Below, in pieces: positions 17,834-27,980 of a stretch of 64,000 nt of DNA. The stretch lies in contig JAUCEF010000007.1 in assembly GCA_033558025.1 (NCBI GenBank), forward strand, positions 5,332,001 to 5,396,000. The letters are read 5' to 3'. Both the position numbers and the translations under genes were made by a program. This stretch comes from Phytophthora sp. 'mugwort' (Eukaryota; Oomycota; Peronosporomycetes; Peronosporales; Peronosporaceae). The number at the start of each line of letters is the position of its first letter. The stretch's first letter is position 1. The notes under the pieces were generated by a model, which was not told the DNA's origin, ran no database searches, and saw nothing but the letters and a program-made list of their open reading frames with translations.

Positions 17834-19180
17834 TTATAGGACGGTGCTGGTGTGGTTGGTCGCGGTCATGAGGACAGAGTGGTCCGTGGGGCCATCACGC
17901 ATGGTGTTCAGGACGGGCGTTTTGCTGTCCATGTCGTCAAACTCCTGCTTCTTCTTGCGGATCACGACGATGGCGGCCACGGCGATCGCGCCAACAGCAG
18001 CACCGACGCACAGAACAATGTAGGCAGTTCCTCCAGAGCTGTTGTCTGAAGACTGCGTGTTAGCCTGCTGGATCGAGTCCTCGTTGCCGTTTGTCTGCAG
18101 GGCTGTCGGATCGGTAGTTTGACCCGCCTTCTGGTACGAAACAGGCTTCATGGTAACGCTAGTCTGAGTGGTAGATTGGCTGCTCGACTCGCTACCGGTC
18201 TCACTGGCAGACTCGTCACCCACATCCACGTCGTTGGAACTCGAAGTCTCGTTGTGAGCGCCGACCTTGCCAACGAGATCGTTCCACCGGCTATCACCAG
18301 CGTCGACCTCGTCCGAAGCAGAATCACTCGAAGCCGACGGAGCTTCGATTGGAGGCATTGTCGTTGGCGCCTCAGTAGGAGGCATCGTAGGCGCCTCAGT
18401 GGGAGGCACAGTCGGAGCCTCGGTGGGAGGCATTGTAGGCGCCTCGGTGGGCGCTTGGGTGGGAGGCTGAGTCGTTGGAGCCTCCGTAGGAGGCTGGGTC
18501 GTTGGAGCCTCAGTAGGAGGCTGGGTCGTTGGAGCCTCCGTCGGAACCTTGGTGGGCGCGGCTGTCGTGGGTGCCGGCGCAGTGTACTGCTCCACACTGT
18601 GGGCTCCGTTGGCGACCTGGTCGACGGTCTGGTCAACCGTCTGCGATACACTCGACGATCCGCCTGGGCAGAACGTGACGGTGAAGTCGACCGAGCTGGA
18701 ACAGGAGTGCGTCTTGGTGTCGTCAGCCGGGTACTGGTAGGCGTCGCTACAGCCGTTCTCCATACATGTGAGTGATACACAGCGATTGCCGTCCGTCTCA
18801 CTTGGCTCGATGCTCATGGCGACGTTAAAGCCTACACCACCAGTGACGGCCATACACTCCTTCAGACTGCCGCAGTTGCCGGGGCCACACTTCTCACCCG
18901 TGGGGATGATACTGATATCATACCAGGCAGCATAGTTGTCGGCCGAGAACTCGGCCAACGTCGCTTGGCCACCCGTGCCCTTGCGGTACACGAAAGCGCC
19001 ACCGGGGGAGACTATCCGTGTGGTCGAGCCACCCTCCTGGAGTGTCTCTGTACTCTTCGAGTCGAAGACATCGATGGTTTCGGAGCAGGAATTGACGAGA
19101 GTGACCTCGAAGGCCTGAATCCGGGCAATGAGGCCGACGGCCACAACCACCAGGGCACTCACGGACGAGCGCCAAACCAT
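17834..19180 (-). CDS. Thaumatin-like ectodomain, PT-repeat stalk, membrane anchor
   Basis: 448 codons. Signal peptide at 1-23 (ending GLIARIQA), then a thaumatin/PR5-type domain (about 24-170): FEVTLVNSCSETIDVFDSK, YDISIIP, CGPGNCGSLKEC and a Cys-rich end. A stalk of PTEAPTTQP / PTEAPTMPP repeats (about 205-285) follows, then an acidic Ser-rich part and one transmembrane helix (about 385-407). The helix is followed by RKKK and a 41-residue tail. Thaumatin-like domains bind beta-glucans in other organisms; whether this one does is unknown. The architecture is that of a surface receptor or adhesin, though no kinase is attached. Convergent with the gene ending at 17631. Confidence 0.85.
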   Translation of the reverse strand: MVWRSSVSALVVVAVGLIARIQAFEVTLVNSCSETIDVFDSKSTETLQEGGSTTRIVSPGGAFVYRKGTGGQATLAEFSADNYAAWYDISIIPTGEKCGPGNCGSLKECMAVTGGVGFNVAMSIEPSETDGNRCVSLTCMENGCSDAYQYPADDTKTHSCSSSVDFTVTFCPGGSSSVSQTVDQTVDQVANGAHSVEQYTAPAPTTAAPTKVPTEAPTTQPPTEAPTTQPPTEAPTTQPPTQAPTEAPTMPPTEAPTVPPTEAPTMPPTEAPTTMPPIEAPSASSDSASDEVDAGDSRWNDLVGKVGAHNETSSSNDVDVGDESASETGSESSSQSTTQTSVTMKPVSYQKAGQTTDPTALQTNGNEDSIQQANTQSSDNSSGGTAYIVLCVGAAVGAIAVAAIVVIRKKKQEFDDMDSKTPVLNTMRDGPTDHSVLMTATNHTSTVL

Positions 19181-19901
19181 GATGTTCGGGAGGTGAAGTT
19201 AGTTTTTTTAGCTCTTCAGTTGGATGTAAGACGCGGAGGCTTGGAAAAAGCCTACCGTGTGCTTCTTTTCTCTTTGTCGGTAAACGTAGAGTGAGAGGCA
19301 AACTATCTCGTGGAACGGGTGCAATTGGTGCCTGCCTGCCTATCGCGGTGTCGGAACGACATGGACATGTTCCTCAAAATTGTCAAGTTGACAGGCAACG
19401 TGGATCATCTCCGCACATCAAAAACCGATCAAAACCGGGTCGAACCCAAGATAGGCGCGTTATGTTGTCGTCTCGGCAAGCTCGAGTCCGTGTCCTTACA
19501 ATGCGCGGACTCTTCTCTTCACGTACGTAAAGGTTGGTTCCTTAGAGCGGTTGTGGATCTCATGGTAAAGTAAATAGACCACATCTACCCTCCGCTCACT
19601 GCCTCCGTACATCGTGCAAGCCTGTGCGCGCCAGTGGCGTCAACCTTGCTAATGACTCGGATTCAGCAGTGCTGCTGGATCATTTGTCGACGAGGTCACC
19701 TTCGGAAGGGAGGAGGTTGAAGTGCCGGATCCTAAGCTAAATGCTTTTGCCACATGCAATATCAAACGCAAAACAACGGTACAGATCCCCTTCGCCAATA
19801 ATTAAAATACCTGGTGGGAGCTACTGTATTTGTCGTTTTTGCAGAGGGTGTTATAAACCTGCAACATCTGTCGTTTTGATTGGCTGACATTTTGGCCAGT
19901 T
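19181..19901. other. Intergenic region, 0.7 kb
   Basis: Promoter side of the thaumatin-like gene, then sequence without convincing ORFs. The part from about 19620 may already be transposon-derived, but I cannot assign it. Confidence 0.4.
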
Positions 19902-19948
19902 GGTGTCGTCCCCGACACGACTCCGGGGGTCGTGTCGGGGACGACACC
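19902..19948. repeat. Perfect 20-bp inverted repeat with 7-nt spacer
   Basis: Arms 19902-19921 (GGTGTCGTCCCCGACACGAC) and 19929-19948 are exact reverse complements around TCCGGGG. It sits just upstream of the Harbinger relic and could be a pair of joined terminal repeats, a hairpin MITE end, or a fold-back formed during repair. Confidence 0.85.
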
Positions 19949-20029
19949 TATTAAATCCACAAAAAATCATGCTAGCGGGTCCCTGCTACGACAAGTGGTT
20001 TCAAGACAACATGCGCTTCAGTCAAGCCA

Positions 20030-20990
20030 ATTTCCGCGGATTTGTGCACACTGCTGCGTCCCCTCCGAACTACTAATCCTACGTGTAACAGCGATGCTCT
20101 TTAACCTGGCATCGATGGGCGCTTTCGCAAGACAGCGGATGTTTTCGGCGTGTCTAAACGCTGGGTGTAACTGCTATCAACGAGTTGCTTACTTCTTTGG
20201 CAAATGACTATCGTCGATACATATATCTACCACCCTCGCAGGAAGATTGGGCCGCAAGTCAGGCAGGGTTCGAGCGTCGTGGTGGGGTCCCTCGTGTGTG
20301 TGCTGCAGTAGACGGAACACCCATTGAACTTGCTCGCTTCGGCGATTACGAAGGCTGGAAGTGCAGCAAGGGGTACCCAACGGTTAACTTGCAAGCTCTT
20401 GTTGACCCAAGGCAACGTTTCGTCTCATTTGATATGCGGCCTAGTTCGTGGGCTGACAAAACATATGGGCGCATCGGACTTCGGACAGCACATCGATGAA
20501 ATTCTCCGCCTGGCGGGTTCATTGTTGGAGATAAAGGCTACACGCTGTCAAATGATCTATTGTTTCACTATGAGACGTATGATCATGATTTTGATCTCAC
20601 GCGCCGCGAGCGAAACTATAACTTCAACCACAATAGAACACGGATCGTGGTCGAGTGCACATATGTTACATTGAAAATTCGATTCCGAATGCTACGAAGT
20701 CCACAAGAAGTAAGGACGGTGAGTATCATATCGTCCACAATTGTAGCATGCATGGTACTACACAATATTGCAATTAACGTACAAGATATCACGGCTCTCC
20801 CGGACCCGATATGGCGCACCGCTTGGCGAAGGAGCAAGCACAGGACGCACATGCTGGAGCCGATGCGAACGAAAGTAAAGAGGCGGTTCTAACAACCCTC
20901 AGCGTTGAATCTAAGACACGAGAAGTACCGGAACGACGCCAGAGAGACCGAGCACTTCGAAACGACATCGCCGACTATTTGCTGCTATAA
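20030..20990 (+). pseudogene. PIF/Harbinger-type transposase relic
   Basis: DDE transposase pieces in three frames. 20185-20499 carries VCAAVDGTPIELARFGDYEG (first Asp), then KGYPTVNLQALVD and MRPSSWADK. After a shift, GFIVGDKGYTLSNDLL holds the second Asp, and RTRIVVECTYVTLKIRFRML holds the Glu. A last shift near 20880 leads into an Arg-rich C-terminus that ends at the TAA 20988-20990. The N-terminal region is more eroded. These signatures match the DDE_Tnp_4 family. Inactive. Confidence 0.8.
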
Positions 20991-21039
20991 TCACTTTTCC
21001 TCCCCACTTGTTGCTTCATCAATATCTCTACAAGCTCTT

Positions 21040-21399
21040 TTATACTTTCTGCCTGTTTTCGCAGTCGGTCCTACTGAACTTCAACTGCGGCAGCGAGCTT
21101 TTTGCAGCCTCTGGACTACGCGCTGTCATTGAGTCTCCGATATCGCTCATACCCTTTAAAAGCGACTTGAGCCCTACAACCACATTTGTGCACGCAGTTA
21201 GCGATAGATCAGTATATGTGTTATGTATGAAGCGATGCATCGTACCTTCGAAAATAGCTGCAGCTGTTGTCAGTTTTTGTCGGCTCTTGCTCGTTCCATC
21301 TTCGCCCTCTTCGCTCCCGTCAGCTTCATTGTCCGCGTTGCTGACATCGGAGTCGACCCTCAATGTAGACGGACCGATGTCGGCCACTGGCGTCGTCAA
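21040..21399 (-). CDS. Hypothetical ORF convergent with the Harbinger relic
   Basis: 119 codons, Ser/Asp/Glu-rich at the N-terminus (DNEADGSEEGEDGTSKSRQK) and helical after that. PIF/Harbinger elements usually carry a second, Myb-like gene beside the transposase. The position fits that role, but no Myb signature (spaced Trp) is visible. The start is uncertain, since an ATG at 21423 in another frame is also open. Confidence 0.35.
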   Translation of the reverse strand: MTTPVADIGPSTLRVDSDVSNADNEADGSEEGEDGTSKSRQKLTTAAAIFEGTMHRFIHNTYTDLSLTACTNVVVGLKSLLKGMSDIGDSMTARSPEAAKSSLPQLKFSRTDCENRQKV

Positions 21400-22287
21400 A
21401 CAGTGTCTCGGCGTCCATCGACATTGAAGAACCCCAGTAGATGAGTATTGTTCGAGGGTTTTCGGGTTAGCGCTGGGGCTATCGGTCTCTCTTGTTTTCC
21501 TCCCATTTCTGCTTCATTGCCTCCATCTACATAAAGATCAGCATGCAATCAGTAACAATACTCGTACGAGTAAAACGTATGCTGCGCACTATTACCTTAT
21601 CCTGGCAGTGTTTGCTCGTAACCCCAACTCCACGCCTCTTGCCCAGCTTCATAGCAACTGCTATCCAGCCGCGATGCACAGAATGCATGTCGCGGGTGTT
21701 TTTATTTTTTTTCATGTTCTCATTGTATATGATCATCATAACACAAGCACCCGTAAGCTTGATGATTTATCATAGATATTCTATAGGACGCTAGCAATTG
21801 AGGCTTACCTTTAGTAGAAAACCTTTTCAACGAGCTCTGTCGTCCAGCACAGCGACGGGATTTCGTCCTTGCACTGCCTTGACTGTGCCCGCCTCGTCCG
21901 TCGAACAGCGACCGACGATGCTGACGAAGCGCGTGGCCTGCTGGTGAACGCTCTGTATTATCGGCTGGTCCAGGGACAGCAAGTTGGATAATATCTCCGG
22001 CACCCAGCACCTGCATGGATGGAGGGGAGCAATAGGCATGCGCTGCGGCGGCGACGACGCGTACGGCGTCAGCTGCGTGAGCGGGCTGCCCGTTGCAGTC
22101 GCCGGATCAAACTGAATACTTGAGACCTGAGATCGCAACACTTGGATCCCGCTGCGAGAATGTTGTAGCGGCAGCCAGGCCCCCAGATACAGCTCCAGTC
22201 GCGACGGCTCCTGGGCCGGTATCGTTAGATTCAGCGCATGAGGCGAGAGGCCTCTGGGCAGGGGCTGCTAGTGGACTTGAGAAGGGG
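21400..22287. other. Unassigned sequence between Harbinger relic and Gypsy copy 2
   Basis: No clear gene. On the - strand 21827-22141 reads 104 codons with reasonable composition. It may be a fragment of a gene truncated by the LTR insertion at 22288, but it has no recognisable domain. Confidence 0.3.
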
Positions 22288-22650
22288 TGTGACAGGCACA
22301 CAACACGTTGCGAACAGGAAGTGTGACTTCCGGAGAGTATATAAACTCTCAGTGAACGGCAGTTCACAAGTCCCTGGTCTGGGGGACTGTTACCAAAATT
22401 AGGTAGAACTAAGACTGAATATATTTATAGGTGACCCTTTTTAACGCGTCTACATACTAACTATTAGTCACCTATAAAGTTCCCTAGATGTATCCTATTG
22501 AGTGGCTCTGATGTCTTTGCACCATATCTGTGGTACCTATCTATGACGTCATTACCGTTGACGACATTGTGATGTTGGCTAAATCACTTAGGGTACTTAG
22601 GTGCACCATTCTGAAGAGTGACTTGGCACTCTTCATGTAACCCCGTTACA
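22288..22650 (-). repeat. Full-length 3' LTR, family 1 (363 bp)
   Basis: Bounded by TGTGAC (as read on +) and GTTACA, i.e. TG...CA ends with near-perfect 6-bp inverted termini. On the element strand it begins TGTAAC directly after the purine tract. Contains AT-rich ATATATTTATAG-type sequence. No target-site duplication can be judged because the element's other end is missing. Confidence 0.9.
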
Positions 22651-22661
22651 TCCTCCCCACC
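22651..22661 (-). promoter_or_regulatory. Polypurine tract, copy 2
   Basis: TCCTCCCCACC on + is GGTGGGGAGGA on the element strand, identical to copy 1, and abuts the LTR. It confirms that pol and LTR share the - orientation here. Confidence 0.8.
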
Positions 22662-22749
22662 TAGATTCGGTTTACCGACCATCTAGGGCGAGTGAAAGGA
22701 AGTCGCCGCCTTTCACTCTCCAAGTCGAATTACATCGACTTCGCTGCGG

Positions 22750-24022
22750 TTGGGTTCCGCAGCCGGCTCATTTCCTTTTGATCCCGAGCACTTCCGCGTG
22801 CTCTTCTTCTTCTCGGCTTCCACATCAGCCTCAAGCATGACCAAGACTCGTTCTGGCAGCGGTGCGAAAGCGCATGCCAAGCCTGTTGCTTCCAAGCAGC
22901 AGGATAAGCGCTCTAAGCCGTCTGGCAAAGGCTCGACCGCTAAAAGGTCCACCAAAGTGGCATCCAAGGTGGCCCCCAAGGCACCTGAACCGCCTGAGGA
23001 GGACCCTGAGCTCCTCCTGGACTATGAGGAGGACTCGGACAAGTCTCCCATGTCCTGGGGCGATAACGAAATCCCGCTCGTCAAGGCGTCTGACGGCTAA
23101 CCGAGTCAGTCGGACTCGCTGGGGCCCCGTACCCCACTATCTAGCCATAGTGGCGACGATGGCGACGCGCCGAAGACGCCCGAGCGCCAGGGGAGTCCAG
23201 GCCCACCCAAGGAGGACGAAGAAAAACCTCGTTCTCCGGTCAAGAACTTGACGCTCGCTGAGGCACAGCTCGTGTCAGGGCTGTGAAGGCTATAGCAGTC
23301 TCGGAAGTCAGCCGTAAGCGGCGGGCTACTTCTCGGTCTCCAATCCTTGAAGGGTATGGAACCATCACGTTCACGAACAAGGGCGTCTTCAGCTCTTCTT
23401 CCGATGAGGAGGAAGAGGACCAAGTCGGCCGAGAGATCTCCAACAATCTCGACGGACAGCAGTTGGAGTACCAGGCTGCTCGTCGTAAGGGAGACCGGCG
23501 ACCTGGTCGCTTCTGAAGTATCCTTCTCCTGTCCCTGGGGAACCGCCTTACGCTCCCGAGTACTTCCCTCTTGAGGAGTCCCACGGAGCTGCCGCCTACA
23601 TGAGTCAGCTCCAGCCGCCTCGCGTGCTTCTCGGCGGGCACTCTTCTAGGGACGTTTATGAGCTCCACCTGGTGGCCAAGCAGCCCCTGTTCCAGAACAT
23701 AAATTTTGCTCGATGCGTGCTTCTGGCACCACACAACATCCCGCTCAAGGAGTTCACGAGTCGGCGAAAGAAGCCGGAGCTCCAGTCGGGATTGGGGCTA
23801 TTCAGCCGTGATGCCCCCCCCCCACACACACACATACACACTGTGACCCCTTCCAAGAGGCACAGGGTATCTTCTGAAAATGGGAAGCTACGCGCTGCTC
23901 ACAGGGACAACTTGGGGTTCTCCGGTAGGATCTCATGTTGGAGGCCATGCGTTGACCTCCGAGACCTCCGCATTGAGTTTGCCCATGTGGTAGGCAAGCG
24001 ACAGCTATCTCGAAAATTGTAA
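22750..24022 (+). pseudogene. Antisense ORF, family 1, copy 2
   Basis: Same antisense coding relic as in copy 1: 22750-23100 (with MTKTRSGSG from 22837), then pieces 23283-23516 and 23600-24022. Almost residue-for-residue identical, with one visible change in the first piece (Asn to Lys in the GSTAxRSTK stretch). The breaks are in the same places. The frame runs from the LTR side toward the chromodomain, opposite to pol. Confidence 0.6.
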
Positions 24023-24049
24023 AAGCATTCTGCTTCTGGGGCATGACGA

Positions 24050-24371
24050 GCGCGTCTATGGTCTTGGTGCTACGAAGAAAGCCCGAACTACTTACGAAAG
24101 CGCCGCCAATTCTGTTCCAGATCGCGACAGCCTTCGGGCAGTCAGCCTGGAACCGTTCGTATGGCTCCCAGGAGCACTCAGCCTCTGAGTACCCCCTCCA
24201 CTTCACACGGAGCTGGCGCTTCCCGTGAACGCGCCGCTCCTGGAGCACATACTCCACGTTGTAGTGGGTCTCCCCATTACGGTCGAGGAGAGGCGGCGGT
24301 GACCTCGACGAGTACGAGTATGAGGCGCCGCCCATCCGGTTCATGACCTGGTGTGCCGCCTTCGGCTCCAC
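24050..24371 (-). pseudogene. Gypsy chromodomain, copy 2
   Basis: Contains the same YNVEYVLQERRVHGKRQLRV / KWRGYSEAECSWEPYERF chromodomain as copy 1. The upstream linker (24372-24827) holds the equivalent G10 tract at about 24450. A + strand ORF across this linker (24351-24986) has an odd Tyr/Pro-rich stretch (MYSQLYHYDSYSAYAAGV) and could be a further antisense reading frame. Confidence 0.75.
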
Positions 24372-24827
24372 CTCGGGTCGTTGCAGACGCCGCTCTTCGT
24401 CGTCGAGTCTTTGTGCTTAAGATTGCGCTTGGACTTGGTGAGGGCGCGGGGGGGGGGGGAGGCCGCTGCCCAGGCCGGGAGCGCTGGGGCCCTTGAAGAA
24501 CGGGTCGACCGTCGTACGAATGACGTGGACGAGATCTTCCAACGTCTGGATGCCTTTGGGCATCCATGGACCGAGTCCAACGGGAGTTGTCTCTCGTTCG
24601 GGACCTCCTGCGGCCTCTATCCCCAGGCGGGAGCGACTCCTATGTACTCCCAGCTGTATCACTATGACTCATACTCGGCGTATGCAGCCGGGGTTCCTTT
24701 GTATGGAGCCCCTTCCGCGGTCCCGCAAGGGACCTGGGCTTCTGGCTCTGGGCGCGCTCAGAGAGAAGAGTCGCAGCCTTGTTTTAAAGAGTTGGAGCCT
24801 GTAAGCCCTCCGGATCATGGTACCGCT

Positions 24828-25850
24828 TCAGACGTAGAACGTCGGGTGCGTCGACGACTTAAGCAGGTCAATGGTGTATGCCGCACCATGCCTGGCCAGG
24901 ATCGCGATGGGTCCAATGAAGCGGTGCTTCAGCTTGTTGCTCCCAACGGAACTTACCGTGGCGAGTGGCAAGTTCCTAGTGTCTAGTAGGACTAACTCAC
25001 CCATATTAAACACGGTTAAGTTTCCTCTTCCATTCTTATCAGAGTACTCCTTTTGTTTGTCCTGTGAGGCTGCCATGCCATCACGGATACGGGTGATTAC
25101 ATTCAGCCTGGTGTCTAAAAATTACTCCACTTTTCCGCAAGGAAACCGGTCTCATATCCGAGACCTGGGAGGAAAGCGCTTTCCGAGCCTCTCCCCCACT
25201 TATAATTGAAGCTGGGGTGCTGCCTCGCAAAGTGAGCGGCACCCGTGGATGGCGTATAGAACGGGGTGTACCCGGTCAATGCGTGAACCGCATTGTTGAG
25301 TGCAAAGTCAACTACTGGCAGGCATTCTGACCAAGTGTGGAGAGACTTCACACAGATACTGCGTAGTCTGTCCTCAAGCACTCGGTTGGCACGATCCGTC
25401 TACCTATCCGTCTGAGGATGATCGGCAGTGGACATGGGCAGCCTTGTTCCAAGTAGTTGGAACAGCGTTCCCCAGAACGCAGCGCTAAACCGCGGGTCAC
25501 GATCCGAGACAAGTCTCTCCGGCAGACAATGATGGCGAAAAACGCCATTCAGGAACAGCTTCGCAGCCTGTTCTCCGGTCACTGTGTCTTTGACCGGAGC
25601 AAGACGCACCATCTTGCTCAGACGGCACACGAACACCAGGATGTCGATGTTTCCGCGGCCGTCAGCTGGAAGTCCGAAGATGAAATCCAGACTCATCGAC
25701 TTCCAGCAGTCCACTGGAACGGACAGGCTCTGCAAAGGAGCCGAGGCGTGCCCGGCGGATTTCACTCGCTGACATGTTTCACATGTCTTCACGTACTGTG
25801 TGACCCACTGGTACATGTGGGTCCACCTAAAGTACTGAGAGACCTATTGG
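24828..25850 (-). pseudogene. Gypsy integrase, copy 2
   Basis: Zinc-binding CETCQRVK, core Asp in MSLDFIFGLP, second Asp in VSDRDPRF, TAG after HPQTDR, Glu in NRVLEDRL, and the GPY module ending HPTFYV. The first two-thirds of the core is one uninterrupted frame (25400-25816). Confidence 0.85.
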
Positions 25851-26825
25851 AAAATATTCTCGCGGTCCAAGTGACCGCTGGACGGCGCATCGTGCGCCTC
25901 CTGAAGGATGTCAAAGTTGAGATCCTCGTCGCTGGAACGACTACCCGCGGGGGGTCATGGGGCTTCACTCGATAGTAGAGCAGGCCATCGGCCCACTCGT
26001 ATCGATAACCGAGCCCTCTGACGTGGCGTGAGCCACTCGGCCTTGGCTTCTTTGCCAGCGGCCAGGAAACGCACCAAAGGTGCCAGGGCTTCGTCGCCCC
26101 AATACGCCATGTGTATCTGATCATATAGATCGGTTGTGGCACGACTGATATGCGCCAGCTCATAGTCCGGCCTGCGTGATAACGCATCGGCAAGCACGTT
26201 GAGCTTGCCAGGCTTGTACTCGACGTGGCAGTTGTATTCCGCGAAGAAGGACAGTCACCTCGCCATCCTTGGGACAGATGGGGCGAATTTGGCGCTGTCC
26301 GTAATGATGCGTGATCTGTGTAGATCACAAAGGGCTGTGACCCCAGGAGGTGCACCCGAAACTTGACAAGGGCGTACTTCGTGGCAAGCGGCTCCTTGTC
26401 ATGAACGGGGAAGTTCCGTTCGGCAGTCTTGAGCTGCCTGAACTGAAACGAGATCACTCGTTCACGTCCTGCAACCTCGTGATGCAGCAATGCACATCCG
26501 ATTGCATAATCAGATGCATCGCAGGCGACGCTGAACGGCTTCGGCTCGTCCGGCAGTACCAGGACAGGCGCCTTCTGAAGGCTTGCCTTGACATTGCCAA
26601 AGGCTTCCTGGTGCTCACGCCCCCAGTGCCAGTCGGTATCCTTCTTTAAAAGATCCGACAAGGGTCTAGCCAGACCCGCGTACCCTTCGCTGTACTTATG
26701 GAGGTAGTTGGCTAAACCCAGCCACCTCCTCAGGTCCTTCTGGGACGTGACGTTGGCCAAGCCGAAATGGCCTTGACCTTCTCCGGGTCGGCTCGAACGC
26801 CAACGTTGCTAATGTGGTATTACAG
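25851..26825 (-). pseudogene. Gypsy RNase H domain, copy 2
   Basis: Connection (YLHKYSEGYAGLARPLSDLL) and RNase H with FSVACDASDYAIG and FVIYTDHASLR. A frameshift near 26230 separates the final Asp motif (MLADALSRRPDY, 26197 leftward). Ends abruptly near 26825. Confidence 0.8.
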
Positions 26826-27618
26826 CACACACAAAGTCGTCAGATGTGAAGACTAGGCAAGAAACACAACAATAGCCGAGCTATGTCGGCCCTTGTTGGC
26901 CTGCGCTGGGTTGCCCCTAGCGGTTCGGCCCTTCCGGGACACTGGTGTCTCGCTTCCGCCGACATCACGTGCCCCAAGCCAGTCAATTTACAGAGGTCAG
27001 CTGAGCTGACTGCCTCTGGTTCATATATCCCGTGTCCTCCGCTAAGAGCGGACGACAGCGCGTTAACGCTTTGACGGGTCGCCGAGAGCAAAGGCTTCTC
27101 GGCTAGAAGTGTTACGGTACCCGGGCTGTACTGCGTACCGGCCCGCCGAGTTCGGCAGGACTTGTTCCTCCGCGCTTGGCGAGACATGCCCTTCCTCGGG
27201 CCGACCTAGTTCTCTTGGCGCTACCAGTCAACACCCTACAAGCTATGCCTCTCGGGTGTCAACGGAAACCATAATCCAGCTCGCGCAGGGACTTACCGGA
27301 TAGTGTACACTTGTCTTGGACTTGGAAAGAGCTACTCTGTTATTATTTTATCTCCAGGGAACCCCAAGGGGCTCCTCCTATTGTTAACTATGTTCCTATA
27401 AGATATCAAATGAAACGAAACGTGGTCGGCTCTCAACCGACCTCTGCAAAGATCTCAATGTAACCACCCAAACTCGATGGTTCGCCGAGTTCATCCAGTC
27501 AAGTAGGCGGGTTGTTAGCTGACTTCGTACTCCACGAACAGTACCGTGGTTGCTTACTTAAGTAGATGTTTCAGGGTGTAACCCGCGTAGGCGTGGATTG
27601 AGTACAAGTGCTACCAAG
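26826..27618. other. Non-coding stretch, possible LTR of another family
   Basis: No supported gene. From 27110 (TGTTACGGTACCC) to about 27585 the sequence has LTR-like features: a TGTTAC start and GC-rich then AT-rich organisation. However, no matching CA end or duplicate is seen in the window. Confidence 0.3.
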
Positions 27619-27980
27619 TGTGACGGGGCACACAACACCTTGCGCACTGGAAGTGTGACTTCCGGAGAGTATACAAACTCTCGGTGAACGCAGTTCACTA
27701 GTCCCTGGGCTATGGGACTGTTACCAGAATTAGGTAGAACTAAGACTGAATATATTTATAGGTGCCCCCTTTTAACGCGTCTACATACTAACTATTAGTC
27801 ACCTATAAAGTTCCCTAGATGTTATCCTATTGAGTGGCTCTGAGGTCTTTGTACCTATGTGGTACTTATCCATGACGTCATTACCGACGACGTCATAGTG
27901 ATGTTTATCTACATCACTTAGTGTACTGGGGTACATCTGCTCTGAAGAGTGACTTGGACTCTTCATGTAACCCCGTTACG
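27619..27980 (-). repeat. Solo LTR of family 1 (about 362 bp)
   Basis: Same orientation and near full length as the LTR at 22288-22650, with scattered substitutions (older). Starts TGTGAC and ends GTTACG, the terminal A having mutated. No coding remnant on either side and no clear 5-bp duplication (CCAAG on the left, CGGCG on the right). Confidence 0.85.

Larger units (their letters stand above)
22288..26825 (-). mobile_element. Ty3/Gypsy family 1, copy 2 (inverted, 5' truncated)
   Basis: Inverted counterpart of 1-5384, running from a full 3' LTR at 22288-22650 to a break near 26825 at the start of the RNase H connection. It has no RT, protease or gag. Sequence identity to copy 1 is very high across the chromodomain, linker and antisense ORF. 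Both share the TAG in the integrase core and the same antisense-ORF breaks, so both descend from one already dead copy. Differences include a better-preserved integrase core here (LPADGRGNIDILVF). Confidence 0.9.

Noticed and set aside
18119..18801. Arg-rich ORFs on both strands opposite or alongside the thaumatin-like gene
   Set aside because: Shadow frames of the PT-repeat and Cys-rich coding sequence.
22288..23100. Reading the family 1 copy 2 as 5' LTR followed by gag on the + strand
   Set aside because: The polypurine tract abuts the LTR on the pol strand, no tRNA-complementary primer site is evident after the LTR on +, and copy 1 shows the same order; the + ORF is therefore antisense to the element.
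24351..24986. 211-codon + ORF with Tyr/Pro-rich stretch opposite the Gypsy linker
   Set aside because: Not listed separately: it is antisense to the integrase tail and linker, differs between copies because of the G/C homopolymer, and cannot be separated from a shadow of the low-complexity linker. Kept as a remark only.
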